13,195 bases of DNA from JAFRXK01 sp045603305 (GTDB taxonomy: Bacteria; Bacillota; Clostridia; Lachnospirales; Lachnospiraceae): NCBI GenBank assembly GCA_045603305.1, contig JAZULV010000097.1, forward strand, positions 1-13,195, given 5' to 3'. The notes beneath the pieces are model-generated. The model saw nothing but the letters and a program-made list of their open reading frames with translations. It was not told the DNA's origin and ran no database searches. Every line of letters starts with the position of its first letter. The stretch's first letter is position 1. The translations under genes and the position numbers were made by a program. Below are positions 1 to 6,220 of the stretch, one piece after another.

Positions 1-149
1 TTTTATACAGTTTGTATCAAAAAATAAATTATTGATTTACAGAATACTTAATTAGCATATAGCCAACTATGAATTATACAGAGTGTAATTTATTTAATGA
101 TGAGTATAATTATTATAAACTGTTAAGAAAAATTATTTTTCAAAACCCC
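1..149. other. AT-rich intergenic region, no gene seen
   Basis: Very AT-rich sequence upstream of the rimP promoter with no plausible coding frame on either strand. It contains a weak 8-bp inverted repeat (72-79 with 83-90, loop AGA), followed by an AT-rich stretch but no clean T-run, so I do not call it a terminator. A TTTACA at 36-41 and a TATAGC at 58-63 could be a poor promoter but are not convincing. The end of the upstream gene lies outside the window. Confidence 0.5.
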
Positions 150-178
150 TTGCATTTGGCATTTATTGATGATATAGT
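150..178 (+). promoter_or_regulatory. Sigma-A promoter of the rimP-nusA-infB operon
   Basis: The -35 box TTGCAT (150-155) and the -10 box TATAGT (173-178) are separated by exactly 17 bases. A TG one base upstream of the -10 (170-171) makes it an extended -10 promoter. Transcription should start near 184-186, giving a leader of about 65-70 bases that contains the hairpin at 206-234. It is the only good promoter before the first gene, so it probably drives the whole rimP-to-ribF cluster. Inferred from sequence; the start site is not measured. Confidence 0.7.
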
Positions 179-205
179 AAATACGATATATGGTAACTAG
201 TTTAG

Positions 206-234
206 GAGTGGGCTGACAAAGCCCACTCATTTTT
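206..234 (+). terminator. Terminator-like attenuator hairpin in the rimP leader
   Basis: A perfect 9-bp GC-rich stem (GAGTGGGCT 206-214 with AGCCCACTC 220-228) with a GACAA loop is followed by ATTTTTG, the layout of an intrinsic terminator with a short U-tract. It lies downstream of the predicted start site and ends just before the rimP ribosome binding site, so it can only act as a leader attenuator. In Bacillus subtilis the homologous operon is reported to be autoregulated by NusA-dependent termination in its leader. The same logic is plausible here because nusA is the second gene, but this is inference. Confidence 0.7.
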
Positions 235-252
235 GTAGTAGTGAGGGAGCAT

Positions 253-720
253 ATGGCTAAAAGAGAAGACATTGAAAAGAGAACCGAGGAACTTGTAATG
301 CCAATCATCGAGCAGAATAATTTTGAGCTGGTTGATGTAGAGTATTTAAAGGAAGGCAGCAGTTACTACCTGAGAGCTTACATTGATAAAGAGGGTGGTA
401 TTACGGTAGATGACTGTGAAATCGTAAGCAGAGCTTTAGGGGATTTGCTTGACGATAAGGATTTTATTGAAGAGAGTTATATTTTAGAGGTCAGCTCCCC
501 TGGTTTAGGAAGACCTTTAAAGAAGGAAAAGGATTATAAAAGAAGTTTGGGAAAGGAACTGGAGATTCGTCTGTACAAGGCCGTTAACAAGCAGAAGGAG
601 TTTTACGGTATTTTGGAATCATATGATGAGACTACAGTAACTATTTCCGATGAAGATAACAACGAAATTACTTTTGAAAAATCAGACATAGCACTTATTC
701 GTCTGGCAGTTCATTTTTAA
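253..720 (+). CDS. rimP: Ribosome maturation factor RimP
   Basis: RimP (YlxS/YhbC, DUF150 family) is a cytoplasmic factor needed for late maturation of the 30S subunit. The 155-residue protein has the usual family length. The N-terminal half contains the VDVEYLKEG and YIDKEGGITVDDC stretch, and the signature EVSSPGLGRPL lies at residues 79-89. The C-terminal part is the small SH3-like domain. I chose ATG 253 rather than an in-frame GTG at 241, because GAGGGA (243-248) sits just upstream of 253 as a Shine-Dalgarno and MAKRED is a normal start. It is the first gene of the operon, preceded by a promoter and an attenuator-like hairpin, and is followed 18 bases later by nusA. The pairing of rimP with nusA is near-universal in bacteria and supports the call. 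Confidence 0.96.
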   Translation: MAKREDIEKRTEELVMPIIEQNNFELVDVEYLKEGSSYYLRAYIDKEGGITVDDCEIVSRALGDLLDDKDFIEESYILEVSSPGLGRPLKKEKDYKRSLGKELEIRLYKAVNKQKEFYGILESYDETTVTISDEDNNEITFEKSDIALIRLAVHF

Positions 721-738
721 ATAGGAGGATAAAGAAAA

Positions 739-1962
739 ATGAATAACAAGGATTTATTTGATGCACTTGACGCTATTGAGAAGGAGAAAGACATTAGCAA
801 GGCAACTTTGATGGAGGCTATTGAAAATTCAGTATTACTTGCATGTAAGACACATTACGGCAAGGCTGACAATGCAAAGGTTGTACTTGATCCTGTAAAG
901 GGTAAGTTTTCAGTATATTACGAAAAGGAAGTTGTGGAAGAGGTTGAGGACAACATTCTTCAGATCAGCCTTGAAGAAGCAAGAACCTACAATGGTAAGT
1001 ATGATATAGGTGATGTTGTGGCAGTTCCTGTTCCTAACAAGGATTTCGGACGTATTGCAGCAACTAATGCAAAGAATGTTATCATGCAGAAGATTCGTGA
1101 GGAAGAAAGAAAGGTTCTTTTCAACCAGTACTACGCTAAGGAAAAGGAAATTGCAACCGGTGTTGTACAGAGATATGTTGGAAAGAATGTTAGTATAAAT
1201 CTTGGTAAGGTTGATGCTCTTCTCAATGAAAATGAGCAGGTTAAGGGCGAAAAGTTCGTACCTACTGAGAGAATTAAGGTTTATATCCTTGAAGTTAAGG
1301 ATACTACAAAGGGACCTAGAATCCTTGTTTCAAGAACTCATCCGGAATTAGTTAAGAGACTTTTCGAGTCTGAAGTAACTGAGGTTAAGGATGGTACAGT
1401 TGAAATTAAGAGCATTTCCCGTGAGGCAGGTTCAAGAACTAAGATGGCGGTTTATTCACAGGATCCGGATGTAGATCCTGTAGGTGCATGTGTTGGTATC
1501 AATGGTGCAAGAGTTAACGCTATTGTAAATGAGCTTCGCGGTGAAAAGATTGATATTATAAATTGGAGTGATAACTCAGCAATCTTTATTGAGAATGCAT
1601 TAAGTCCTGCAAAGGTTATCTGTGTTATTGCAGATGATGAGGAAAAGACTGCTCAGGTAATCGTTCCTGATTATCAGTTATCCCTTGCTATCGGTAAGGA
1701 AGGACAGAATGCAAGATTAGCGGCAAGACTTACAGGCTTTAAGATTGATATCAAGAGCGAGAGTCAGGCAGCAGAGTCAGGTCTTCTTGAGGAAATCGGT
1801 TATTACGGTGAAGACGGTGAGTATGATGATTACGAACTGTATGGCGATGAAGAAGAATATGACGAAGAATATGATGAAGAATATGATGAAGAAGAGTACG
1901 ACGAAGAATATGACGAGGAGTACGATGAGGAATCAGATTCTGATGAGGAATATACTGAATAG
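739..1962 (+). CDS. nusA: Transcription termination/antitermination factor NusA
   Basis: NusA binds RNA polymerase and nascent RNA, and modulates pausing, intrinsic termination and antitermination. The 407-residue protein shows the N-terminal polymerase-binding domain (about 1-130), an S1 domain (about 137-200, starting near TGVVQRYVGKNVSINLG), KH1 with GING at 253-256, and KH2 with GKEG at 319-322 in the family motif SLAIGKEGQNARLAARLTG. After KH2 comes an unusual acidic tail (about 355-407) of repeated Tyr-Asp-Glu-Glu units; B. subtilis NusA stops near residue 371. A strong AGGAGG (722-727) precedes ATG 739. The upstream leader hairpin may be a target of NusA itself. The E. coli-type AR1/AR2 acidic repeat domains are absent, as usual in Firmicutes. 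The tail is low-complexity, and what it does is unknown. Confidence 0.97.
   Translation: MNNKDLFDALDAIEKEKDISKATLMEAIENSVLLACKTHYGKADNAKVVLDPVKGKFSVYYEKEVVEEVEDNILQISLEEARTYNGKYDIGDVVAVPVPNKDFGRIAATNAKNVIMQKIREEERKVLFNQYYAKEKEIATGVVQRYVGKNVSINLGKVDALLNENEQVKGEKFVPTERIKVYILEVKDTTKGPRILVSRTHPELVKRLFESEVTEVKDGTVEIKSISREAGSRTKMAVYSQDPDVDPVGACVGINGARVNAIVNELRGEKIDIINWSDNSAIFIENALSPAKVICVIADDEEKTAQVIVPDYQLSLAIGKEGQNARLAARLTGFKIDIKSESQAAESGLLEEIGYYGEDGEYDDYELYGDEEEYDEEYDEEYDEEEYDEEYDEEYDEESDSDEEYTE
1858..1932 (+). repeat. In-frame 12-base tandem repeats encoding the YDEE tail of NusA
   Basis: Residues 374-398 of NusA are six copies of the four-residue unit Tyr-Asp-Glu-Glu, one copy carrying an extra Glu. 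They are encoded by near-identical 12-base units of the type TATGACGAAGAA. The arrangement resembles a minisatellite that could gain or lose units without shifting the frame. The sequence directly shows the repeat; length variation between strains is only a prediction. Confidence 0.9.
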
Positions 1963-1979
1963 GATGGAGTGTGATTTGC

Positions 1980-2258
1980 ATGGCTGTTAAGAAAAAGATT
2001 CCACAGAGAATGTGCATTGGCTGTGGAGAGATGAAGGATAAACGTGACATGCTCAGAGTTATAAAAACATCCGAAGATGAGATTATGATAGATGCCACAG
2101 GTAAGAAGAATGGCAGAGGTGCCTATGTGTGCTTTAGCCAGGAATGTCTTGATAAGGCTGTTAAGAATAAGGGACTTGAGCGTTCTTTGAAGAAATCAAT
2201 TCCGGCAGATGTTTATGACAGCTTGAGAAAGGAGCTGGAGGCGATTGAAGAAGAATAG
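1980..2258 (+). CDS. ylxR: YlxR family RNA-binding protein (DUF448; RnpM)
   Basis: A 92-residue basic protein of the YlxR/DUF448 family, encoded between nusA and infB in most Firmicutes. Visible family marks are the N-terminal PQRMCIGCGEMKDKRDMLRV stretch, with a CxxC pair, and the central GRGAYVC motif followed by a basic helix ending LERSLKK. The family is thought to bind RNA; in B. subtilis the protein has been reported to modulate RNase P and was renamed RnpM. I chose ATG 1980 over an in-frame GTG at 1971, because GGAG (1966-1969) is one base from the GTG but ten from the ATG, and because family members begin just before the KIPxRxC motif. It lies 17 bases after nusA and overlaps ylxQ, consistent with co-translation. 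Confidence 0.93.
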   Translation: MAVKKKIPQRMCIGCGEMKDKRDMLRVIKTSEDEIMIDATGKKNGRGAYVCFSQECLDKAVKNKGLERSLKKSIPADVYDSLRKELEAIEEE

Positions 2259-2574
2259 GATTTTGTCGATGATAGGTCTTGCCGTTAGAGCCGGCAAGGT
2301 TGTGAGCGGAGAGTTTATGACGGAAAAGGCAGTTAAGTCTATGATGGCTTCGCTTGTAGTTGTGGCAGACGACGCTTCTGATAATACAAAAAAACAATTC
2401 AGTAATATGTGTGAGTTTTACGAGGTACCGTTGTATTTTTATAGCAACCGATTTGATATAGGTGAAGCTATAGGAAAAGAACACAGGGTTTCACTGGCAA
2501 TTACTGATGAGGGCTTTAGTAATGCAATAATAAAATTATTCGAAACAGAACAGGGCATTATGACGGAGGAATAG
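2245..2574 (+). CDS. ylxQ: L7Ae/L30e-family K-turn RNA-binding protein YlxQ
   Basis: A 109-residue protein of the ribosomal L7Ae/L30e/S12e/Gadd45 family, whose members bind kink-turn RNA. Family marks are IGLAVRAGKVVSGE near the N-terminus, VVVADDASDNTKKQ in the middle, and GKEHRVSLAITDEGFSNAI near the end. The start is most likely TTG 2245, which overlaps the ylxR end by 14 bases. AAAGGAG (2228-2234) lies ten bases upstream and GGAGG (2237-2241) three bases upstream, and the resulting N-terminus matches the family, which has several residues before IGLA. An ATG at 2269 would begin directly at Met-Ile-Gly-Leu and has no good binding site. The overlap suggests translational coupling with ylxR. 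The cellular role is not established in this lineage. Confidence 0.9.
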   Translation: MKKNRILSMIGLAVRAGKVVSGEFMTEKAVKSMMASLVVVADDASDNTKKQFSNMCEFYEVPLYFYSNRFDIGEAIGKEHRVSLAITDEGFSNAIIKLFETEQGIMTEE

Positions 2575-2579
2575 AATAT

Positions 2580-5500
2580 ATGGCAAAATTGAGAATTCAT
2601 GAATTGGCAAAGCAGATAAACAAAACGAACAAGGAGATATTAGACGCACTGGTGAAGAATAACCTTGAGGCTAATGCGAATGTTCTTTTGGATGACGAGC
2701 AGATTGCCATTATAAAGAAGGAACTTGGCGTATCAGACCAGCCGGCTCCTGCTAAGAAAAGAATTACTGCAGTTTTCAGACCGCAGAATAGTGGTCAGGG
2801 AAGCGGAGGCAGAGGAACAAAGACCGGAACTCAGACCGGAACTAAGAGAACTGCAAAGCCTGCAGATCCTGCAAAGGCGGCAGACCCATCTAAGCCGGCA
2901 CCGGTAAGACGCAAGAAAGCAGAAACTACAGGTGATGAAACTGAGACTAAGACTGTAAAGACAAGATCAACAGGAACTGCTAAAAAGACTGTTAAAGCTG
3001 AAGAAGTAAAGCCGGCAGAACCGGTTGTTGAGGAAAAGACAGTGGCAGAGGAGGTTAATTCTGTAGCAGAAGAAACTGCAGCTGCACCTGAGGTTAAGAA
3101 AAAGACCAGAAAAACTTCAACTAAAAAGACTGAAACAGCTAAAGAAGAAGTAAAAACTGAAGAGGTAAAGCAGGAAGAAGTAAAAACTGAAGAAGTAATG
3201 CAGGAAGAAGTAAAACCGGAGGAAGTAAAATCTGAAGAAATAAAAACAGAGGATACAGCTACTCAGGTTGAAGAAGAGAAGCCGGTTAAGAGTGCCGCTG
3301 ATAAGCTTAAAGAAACTATGGCTAGAGTTGAGGAAGCCAGAAAGGCTGAAGAAGCAAAGAAAGCAGAAGCTGCAAAGAAAGCAGAGGTTGTAAAAAAGGC
3401 GGAAACTGCAAAGAAGATTGAGACTGCAAAAAATGCAGGTGATAATAAAAAACAGGAAAGATCTGCTAAGCGTGACGGAGATAAGCCTGCAAGAGGAGAT
3501 AAGCAGTTTAACAGGGATGGACAGCAGCGTGGAGAACGCCGTCAGTCGGACAGACCATTTAATAAAGATGGACAGCAGCGTGGAGACCGTCAGAACTCAG
3601 ACAGACCATACAACAAGGATGGTCAGAAGAGAACCGGTGACGGATATCAGGATAGAAGACGTGATAACAGAGCTGATTTTAATAAGGATAAGGACAGCGA
3701 TTACGAGAAGAAGCCGGGCGAGCGTTCACAGAGCAGGAATAAGGACAAAAACAAGTCAATGTCAATTCCTTCTGTTGAGATTACACAGAAGCCTAGCAGC
3801 AAGCAGAAGTCAAAGATTAACGCTGCAAAGCAGAATAAGTTTGATAAGAATGATACCGAGGACGGATTTGGAAAGAAGTCAGGCTCAAAGCAGGTTAAGA
3901 TGAAGAACCCTGTGAAGCAGCCTGTAAAGCCACAGCCGGAAGAAGAGAAAGTAAAGGTAATTGTTATTCCTGAAACTCTTACAGTTAAGGAACTTGCTGA
4001 TGCCATGAAGATTCAGCCATCAGTAATTGTTAAGAAGCTTTTCCTTGCCGGTAAGGTAGTTACAATCAATCAGGAGATTGATTACGAGACAGCAGAAGAA
4101 ATCGCTATGGAATTTGAAGTTCTTTGCGAGAAGGAAGTTAAGGTTGATGTAATTGAGGAGCTTCTTAAAGATATTGAAGACAAAGAAGAAGACATGGTTA
4201 CAAGACCTCCGGTTGTCTGCGTAATGGGTCACGTTGACCACGGTAAGACATCTCTTCTTGATGCTATAAGATCAACAAATGTTATTGCCAGAGAAGCAGG
4301 TGGTATTACCCAGCATATCGGTGCTTACATGGTAGAGACCAATGGCCAGCCGATTACATTCCTTGATACTCCTGGTCATGAGGCATTTACTGCTATGCGT
4401 ATGAGAGGAGCTATGTCTACAGATATCGCTATCCTCGTAGTTGCAGCAGATGATGGTGTCATGCCACAGACTGTAGAGGCTATCAACCATGCAAAGGCTG
4501 CAGGTGTTGAAATTATTGTAGCAATTAATAAGATAGATAAGCCAAGTGCTAATGTTGAAAGAGTAAAGCAGGAGCTTTCAGAATATGAACTTATTCCGGA
4601 AGACTGGGGCGGAAGTACAATATTTGTTCCGGTTTCTGCACATACTAGAGAGGGTATCAGTGATCTTCTTGAGATGATTATTCTTGCTTCAGAGGTTCTT
4701 GAACTTAAGGCTAACCCTAACAGAAAGGCAAGAGGTCTTGTAATTGAGGCTAAGCTTGATAAGGGCAAGGGTCCTGTTGCAACAGTACTTGTACAAAAGG
4801 GTGTGCTTCACGTTGGTGATACAATTGCTGCAGGAGCATCTTTCGGTAAGGTAAGAGCTATGATGGATGATAAGGGTAATAAGGTAAAGGAAGCCGGTCC
4901 TTCAACTCCTGTAGAAATCCTTGGTCTTTCAGATGTTCCGAATGCCGGTGAGGTATTTGTTTCTACAAACAGCGAGAAGGAAGCAAGAAGCTTTGCTGAG
5001 ACATTTATCAATGAAGGCAAGGCTAAGCTTATTGAAGATACAAAGTCAAAGATGTCACTGGATGACTTGTTCAGCCAGATTCAGGCAGGTAACCTTAAGG
5101 AACTTAATATCATTGTTAAAGCCGATGTACAGGGTTCAGTTGAGGCGGTTAAGCAGAGTCTCTTAAAGCTTTCAAATGAAGAGGTTGTTGTTAAGATTAT
5201 TCATGCCGGCGTTGGTGCTATTAATGAATCAGACGTTATTTTAGCGTCAGCTTCAAATGCTATTATTATCGGCTTCAACGTTCGTCCTGATGCAACTGCT
5301 AAGTCAGTAGCTGAGACTGAGAAGGTTGATGTAAGACTTTACAAGGTTATTTACCAGGCAATTGAAGATGTAGAGGCTGCCATGAAGGGTATGCTTGACC
5401 CTGTATACGAAGAGAAGGTAATTGGTCATGCACTTGTTCGTCAGACATTCAAGGCTTCAGGCGTTGGTACAATCGCAGGTTCTTATGTAACAGATGGTAA

Positions 5501-5702
5501 GTTCCAGAGAGATTGTGGTATACGTATCACAAGAGAGAACGAACAGATTTATGAAGGTAAGCTTGCATCATTGAAGAGATTTAAGGATGATGTAAAGGAA
5601 GTTGCCAAGGGATACGAGTGTGGTCTTGTATTTGAGGACTTCAACGACCTTAAGGAAGACGATTATGTAGAGGCATTTATTATGGTAGAGGTGCCTAGAT
5701 AA
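2580..5702 (+). CDS. infB: Translation initiation factor IF-2
   Basis: IF2 is the GTPase that brings fMet-tRNA to the 30S subunit and promotes subunit joining. The 1040-residue protein is long for a Firmicute (B. subtilis about 716). Order: an N-terminal IF2_N helical domain (1-50); a long charged low-complexity linker (about 51-455) with three repeat families; a second IF2_N domain (about 462-512); the G domain (about 541-710); a beta-barrel domain II; domain III; and the C-terminal fMet-tRNA-binding domain. G motifs are all intact: GHVDHGKT 550-557, GGITQHIG from 574 with T577, DTPGH 596-600, NKID 650-653, SAH 686-688. GGAGGA (2565-2570) precedes ATG 2580, five bases after ylxQ. The linker makes up the extra length; the conserved core is normal, so this is a functional IF2. 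Confidence 0.98.
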   Translation: MAKLRIHELAKQINKTNKEILDALVKNNLEANANVLLDDEQIAIIKKELGVSDQPAPAKKRITAVFRPQNSGQGSGGRGTKTGTQTGTKRTAKPADPAKAADPSKPAPVRRKKAETTGDETETKTVKTRSTGTAKKTVKAEEVKPAEPVVEEKTVAEEVNSVAEETAAAPEVKKKTRKTSTKKTETAKEEVKTEEVKQEEVKTEEVMQEEVKPEEVKSEEIKTEDTATQVEEEKPVKSAADKLKETMARVEEARKAEEAKKAEAAKKAEVVKKAETAKKIETAKNAGDNKKQERSAKRDGDKPARGDKQFNRDGQQRGERRQSDRPFNKDGQQRGDRQNSDRPYNKDGQKRTGDGYQDRRRDNRADFNKDKDSDYEKKPGERSQSRNKDKNKSMSIPSVEITQKPSSKQKSKINAAKQNKFDKNDTEDGFGKKSGSKQVKMKNPVKQPVKPQPEEEKVKVIVIPETLTVKELADAMKIQPSVIVKKLFLAGKVVTINQEIDYETAEEIAMEFEVLCEKEVKVDVIEELLKDIEDKEEDMVTRPPVVCVMGHVDHGKTSLLDAIRSTNVIAREAGGITQHIGAYMVETNGQPITFLDTPGHEAFTAMRMRGAMSTDIAILVVAADDGVMPQTVEAINHAKAAGVEIIVAINKIDKPSANVERVKQELSEYELIPEDWGGSTIFVPVSAHTREGISDLLEMIILASEVLELKANPNRKARGLVIEAKLDKGKGPVATVLVQKGVLHVGDTIAAGASFGKVRAMMDDKGNKVKEAGPSTPVEILGLSDVPNAGEVFVSTNSEKEARSFAETFINEGKAKLIEDTKSKMSLDDLFSQIQAGNLKELNIIVKADVQGSVEAVKQSLLKLSNEEVVVKIIHAGVGAINESDVILASASNAIIIGFNVRPDATAKSVAETEKVDVRLYKVIYQAIEDVEAAMKGMLDPVYEEKVIGHALVRQTFKASGVGTIAGSYVTDGKFQRDCGIRITRENEQIYEGKLASLKRFKDDVKEVAKGYECGLVFEDFNDLKEDDYVEAFIMVEVPR
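3144..3248 (+). repeat. 15-base tandem repeats in infB (EEVKx units)
   Basis: Seven in-frame copies of a 15-base unit encode the five-residue repeat Glu-Glu-Val-Lys-Thr, with the last residue varying among Thr, Gln, Pro and Ser (residues 189-223 of IF2). Units are close to GAAGAAGTAAAAACT. It lies in the flexible linker before the second IF2_N domain. Copy number may vary among strains; this is a prediction. Confidence 0.9.
3345..3434 (+). repeat. 18-base tandem repeats in infB (AExAKK units)
   Basis: Five in-frame copies of a six-residue unit Ala-Glu-x-Ala-Lys-Lys (residues 256-285 of IF2; the last copy is degenerate). The composition strongly favours a long charged alpha helix. It is distinct in period and sequence from the EEVKx repeats just upstream. 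Confidence 0.85.
3507..3608 (+). repeat. 51-base direct repeats in infB (FNxDGQQRG units)
   Basis: Two adjacent 17-residue units (residues 310-326 and 327-343 of IF2) of the type FNxDGQQRG...SDRP are followed by a partial third copy beginning YNKDGQKR. They are rich in Arg, Gln, Asp and Gly, resembling RG-type disordered RNA-binding segments. DNA identity between copies is high, suggesting recent duplication. Confidence 0.85.
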
Positions 5703-5729
5703 GTTTTATAAGTTACAGAATAATTAGTT

Positions 5730-5750
5730 CCGGCAGCCTTTGGCTGCCGG
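5730..5750 (+). terminator. Perfect GC-rich hairpin between infB and rbfA (attenuator or processing site)
   Basis: A perfect 9-bp stem (CCGGCAGCC 5730-5738 with GGCTGCCGG 5742-5750) closes a TTT triloop. No T-run follows directly; a T6 run comes only at 5769-5774. In between is a second, weak 8-bp hairpin (AAAATCTT 5754-5761 with AAGGTTTT 5765-5772, loop TAG). It could be a partial terminator that lowers expression of the downstream genes, a stability element, or a small repeated element. The sequence alone does not decide; as a terminator it is poor. Confidence 0.45.
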
Positions 5751-5796
5751 GATAAAATCTTTAGAAGGTTTTTTGATTTATAGAAAGGCGATAAGC

Positions 5797-6216
5797 ATGC
5801 GTAAAAACAGTATAAAGAATGTAAGGATAAACGGAGAGGTTCAGAAGGAATTAAGTAATATAATCCGAAATGAAATAAAAGACCCTCGTATACACCCAAT
5901 GACAAGTGTAGTTGCTGTAGAGGTTGCTCCGGACTTAAAGAGCTGTAAAGCATATATAAGTGTTTACGGAAGCGAAGAAGCAGCAAAGGCAACTATCACA
6001 GGACTTAAGAGTGCAGAAGGTTATATCAGAAGAAAGCTTGCTTCTTCTGTTAATCTTAGAAATACTCCTGAGATTAGATTTATCCTTGACCAGTCAATTG
6101 AGTATGGAGTTCATATGACTAGATTAATTGATGAAGTTAATTCTTCAATAAAGGATGAAGATATCGACGATGAAGATTTTGTTGATGAGTCAGATTATGA
6201 AGACGGAGATGAATAG
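5797..6216 (+). CDS. rbfA: Ribosome-binding factor A
   Basis: RbfA binds immature 30S subunits and helps 16S rRNA 5'-end maturation and cold adaptation. The 139-residue product has the single KH-like fold of the family. Recognisable segments are RINGEVQKELSNIIRNEIKDPRI near the start, the middle VAVEVAPDLKSCKAYISVYG, and NLRNTPEIRFILDQSIEYG near the end. The last 20 or so residues form a highly acidic tail (DEDIDDEDFVDESDYEDGDE) beyond the usual 115-120-residue core. I chose ATG 5797 because AAAGG (5784-5788) lies eight bases upstream. A frame extension to TTG 5740 begins inside the intergenic hairpin and adds non-conserved residues. The neighbours, infB upstream and nrnA–truB downstream, are the standard family context. 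Confidence 0.95.
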   Translation: MRKNSIKNVRINGEVQKELSNIIRNEIKDPRIHPMTSVVAVEVAPDLKSCKAYISVYGSEEAAKATITGLKSAEGYIRRKLASSVNLRNTPEIRFILDQSIEYGVHMTRLIDEVNSSIKDEDIDDEDFVDESDYEDGDE

Positions 6217-6220
6217 AAGT

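Noticed and set aside
1751..2098. Minus strand frame of 115 codons, histidine-rich, over the nusA end
   Set aside because: Its repeats are just the reverse reading of the YDEE-coding DNA repeats; it is a low-complexity shadow.
3144..3608. Spaced repeats considered as a possible CRISPR-like array
   Set aside because: They are tandem, in-frame, have no spacers, and lie inside the intact infB gene.
4376..4768. Minus strand open frame of 130 codons antisense to infB
   Set aside because: It mirrors the highly conserved GTPase region of infB, whose codon pattern keeps the opposite strand open. No binding site or promoter is seen for it.
5740..5796. Upstream extension of rbfA to TTG 5740
   Set aside because: The start lies in the loop of the perfect hairpin, no Shine-Dalgarno precedes it, and the added 19 residues are not part of RbfA.
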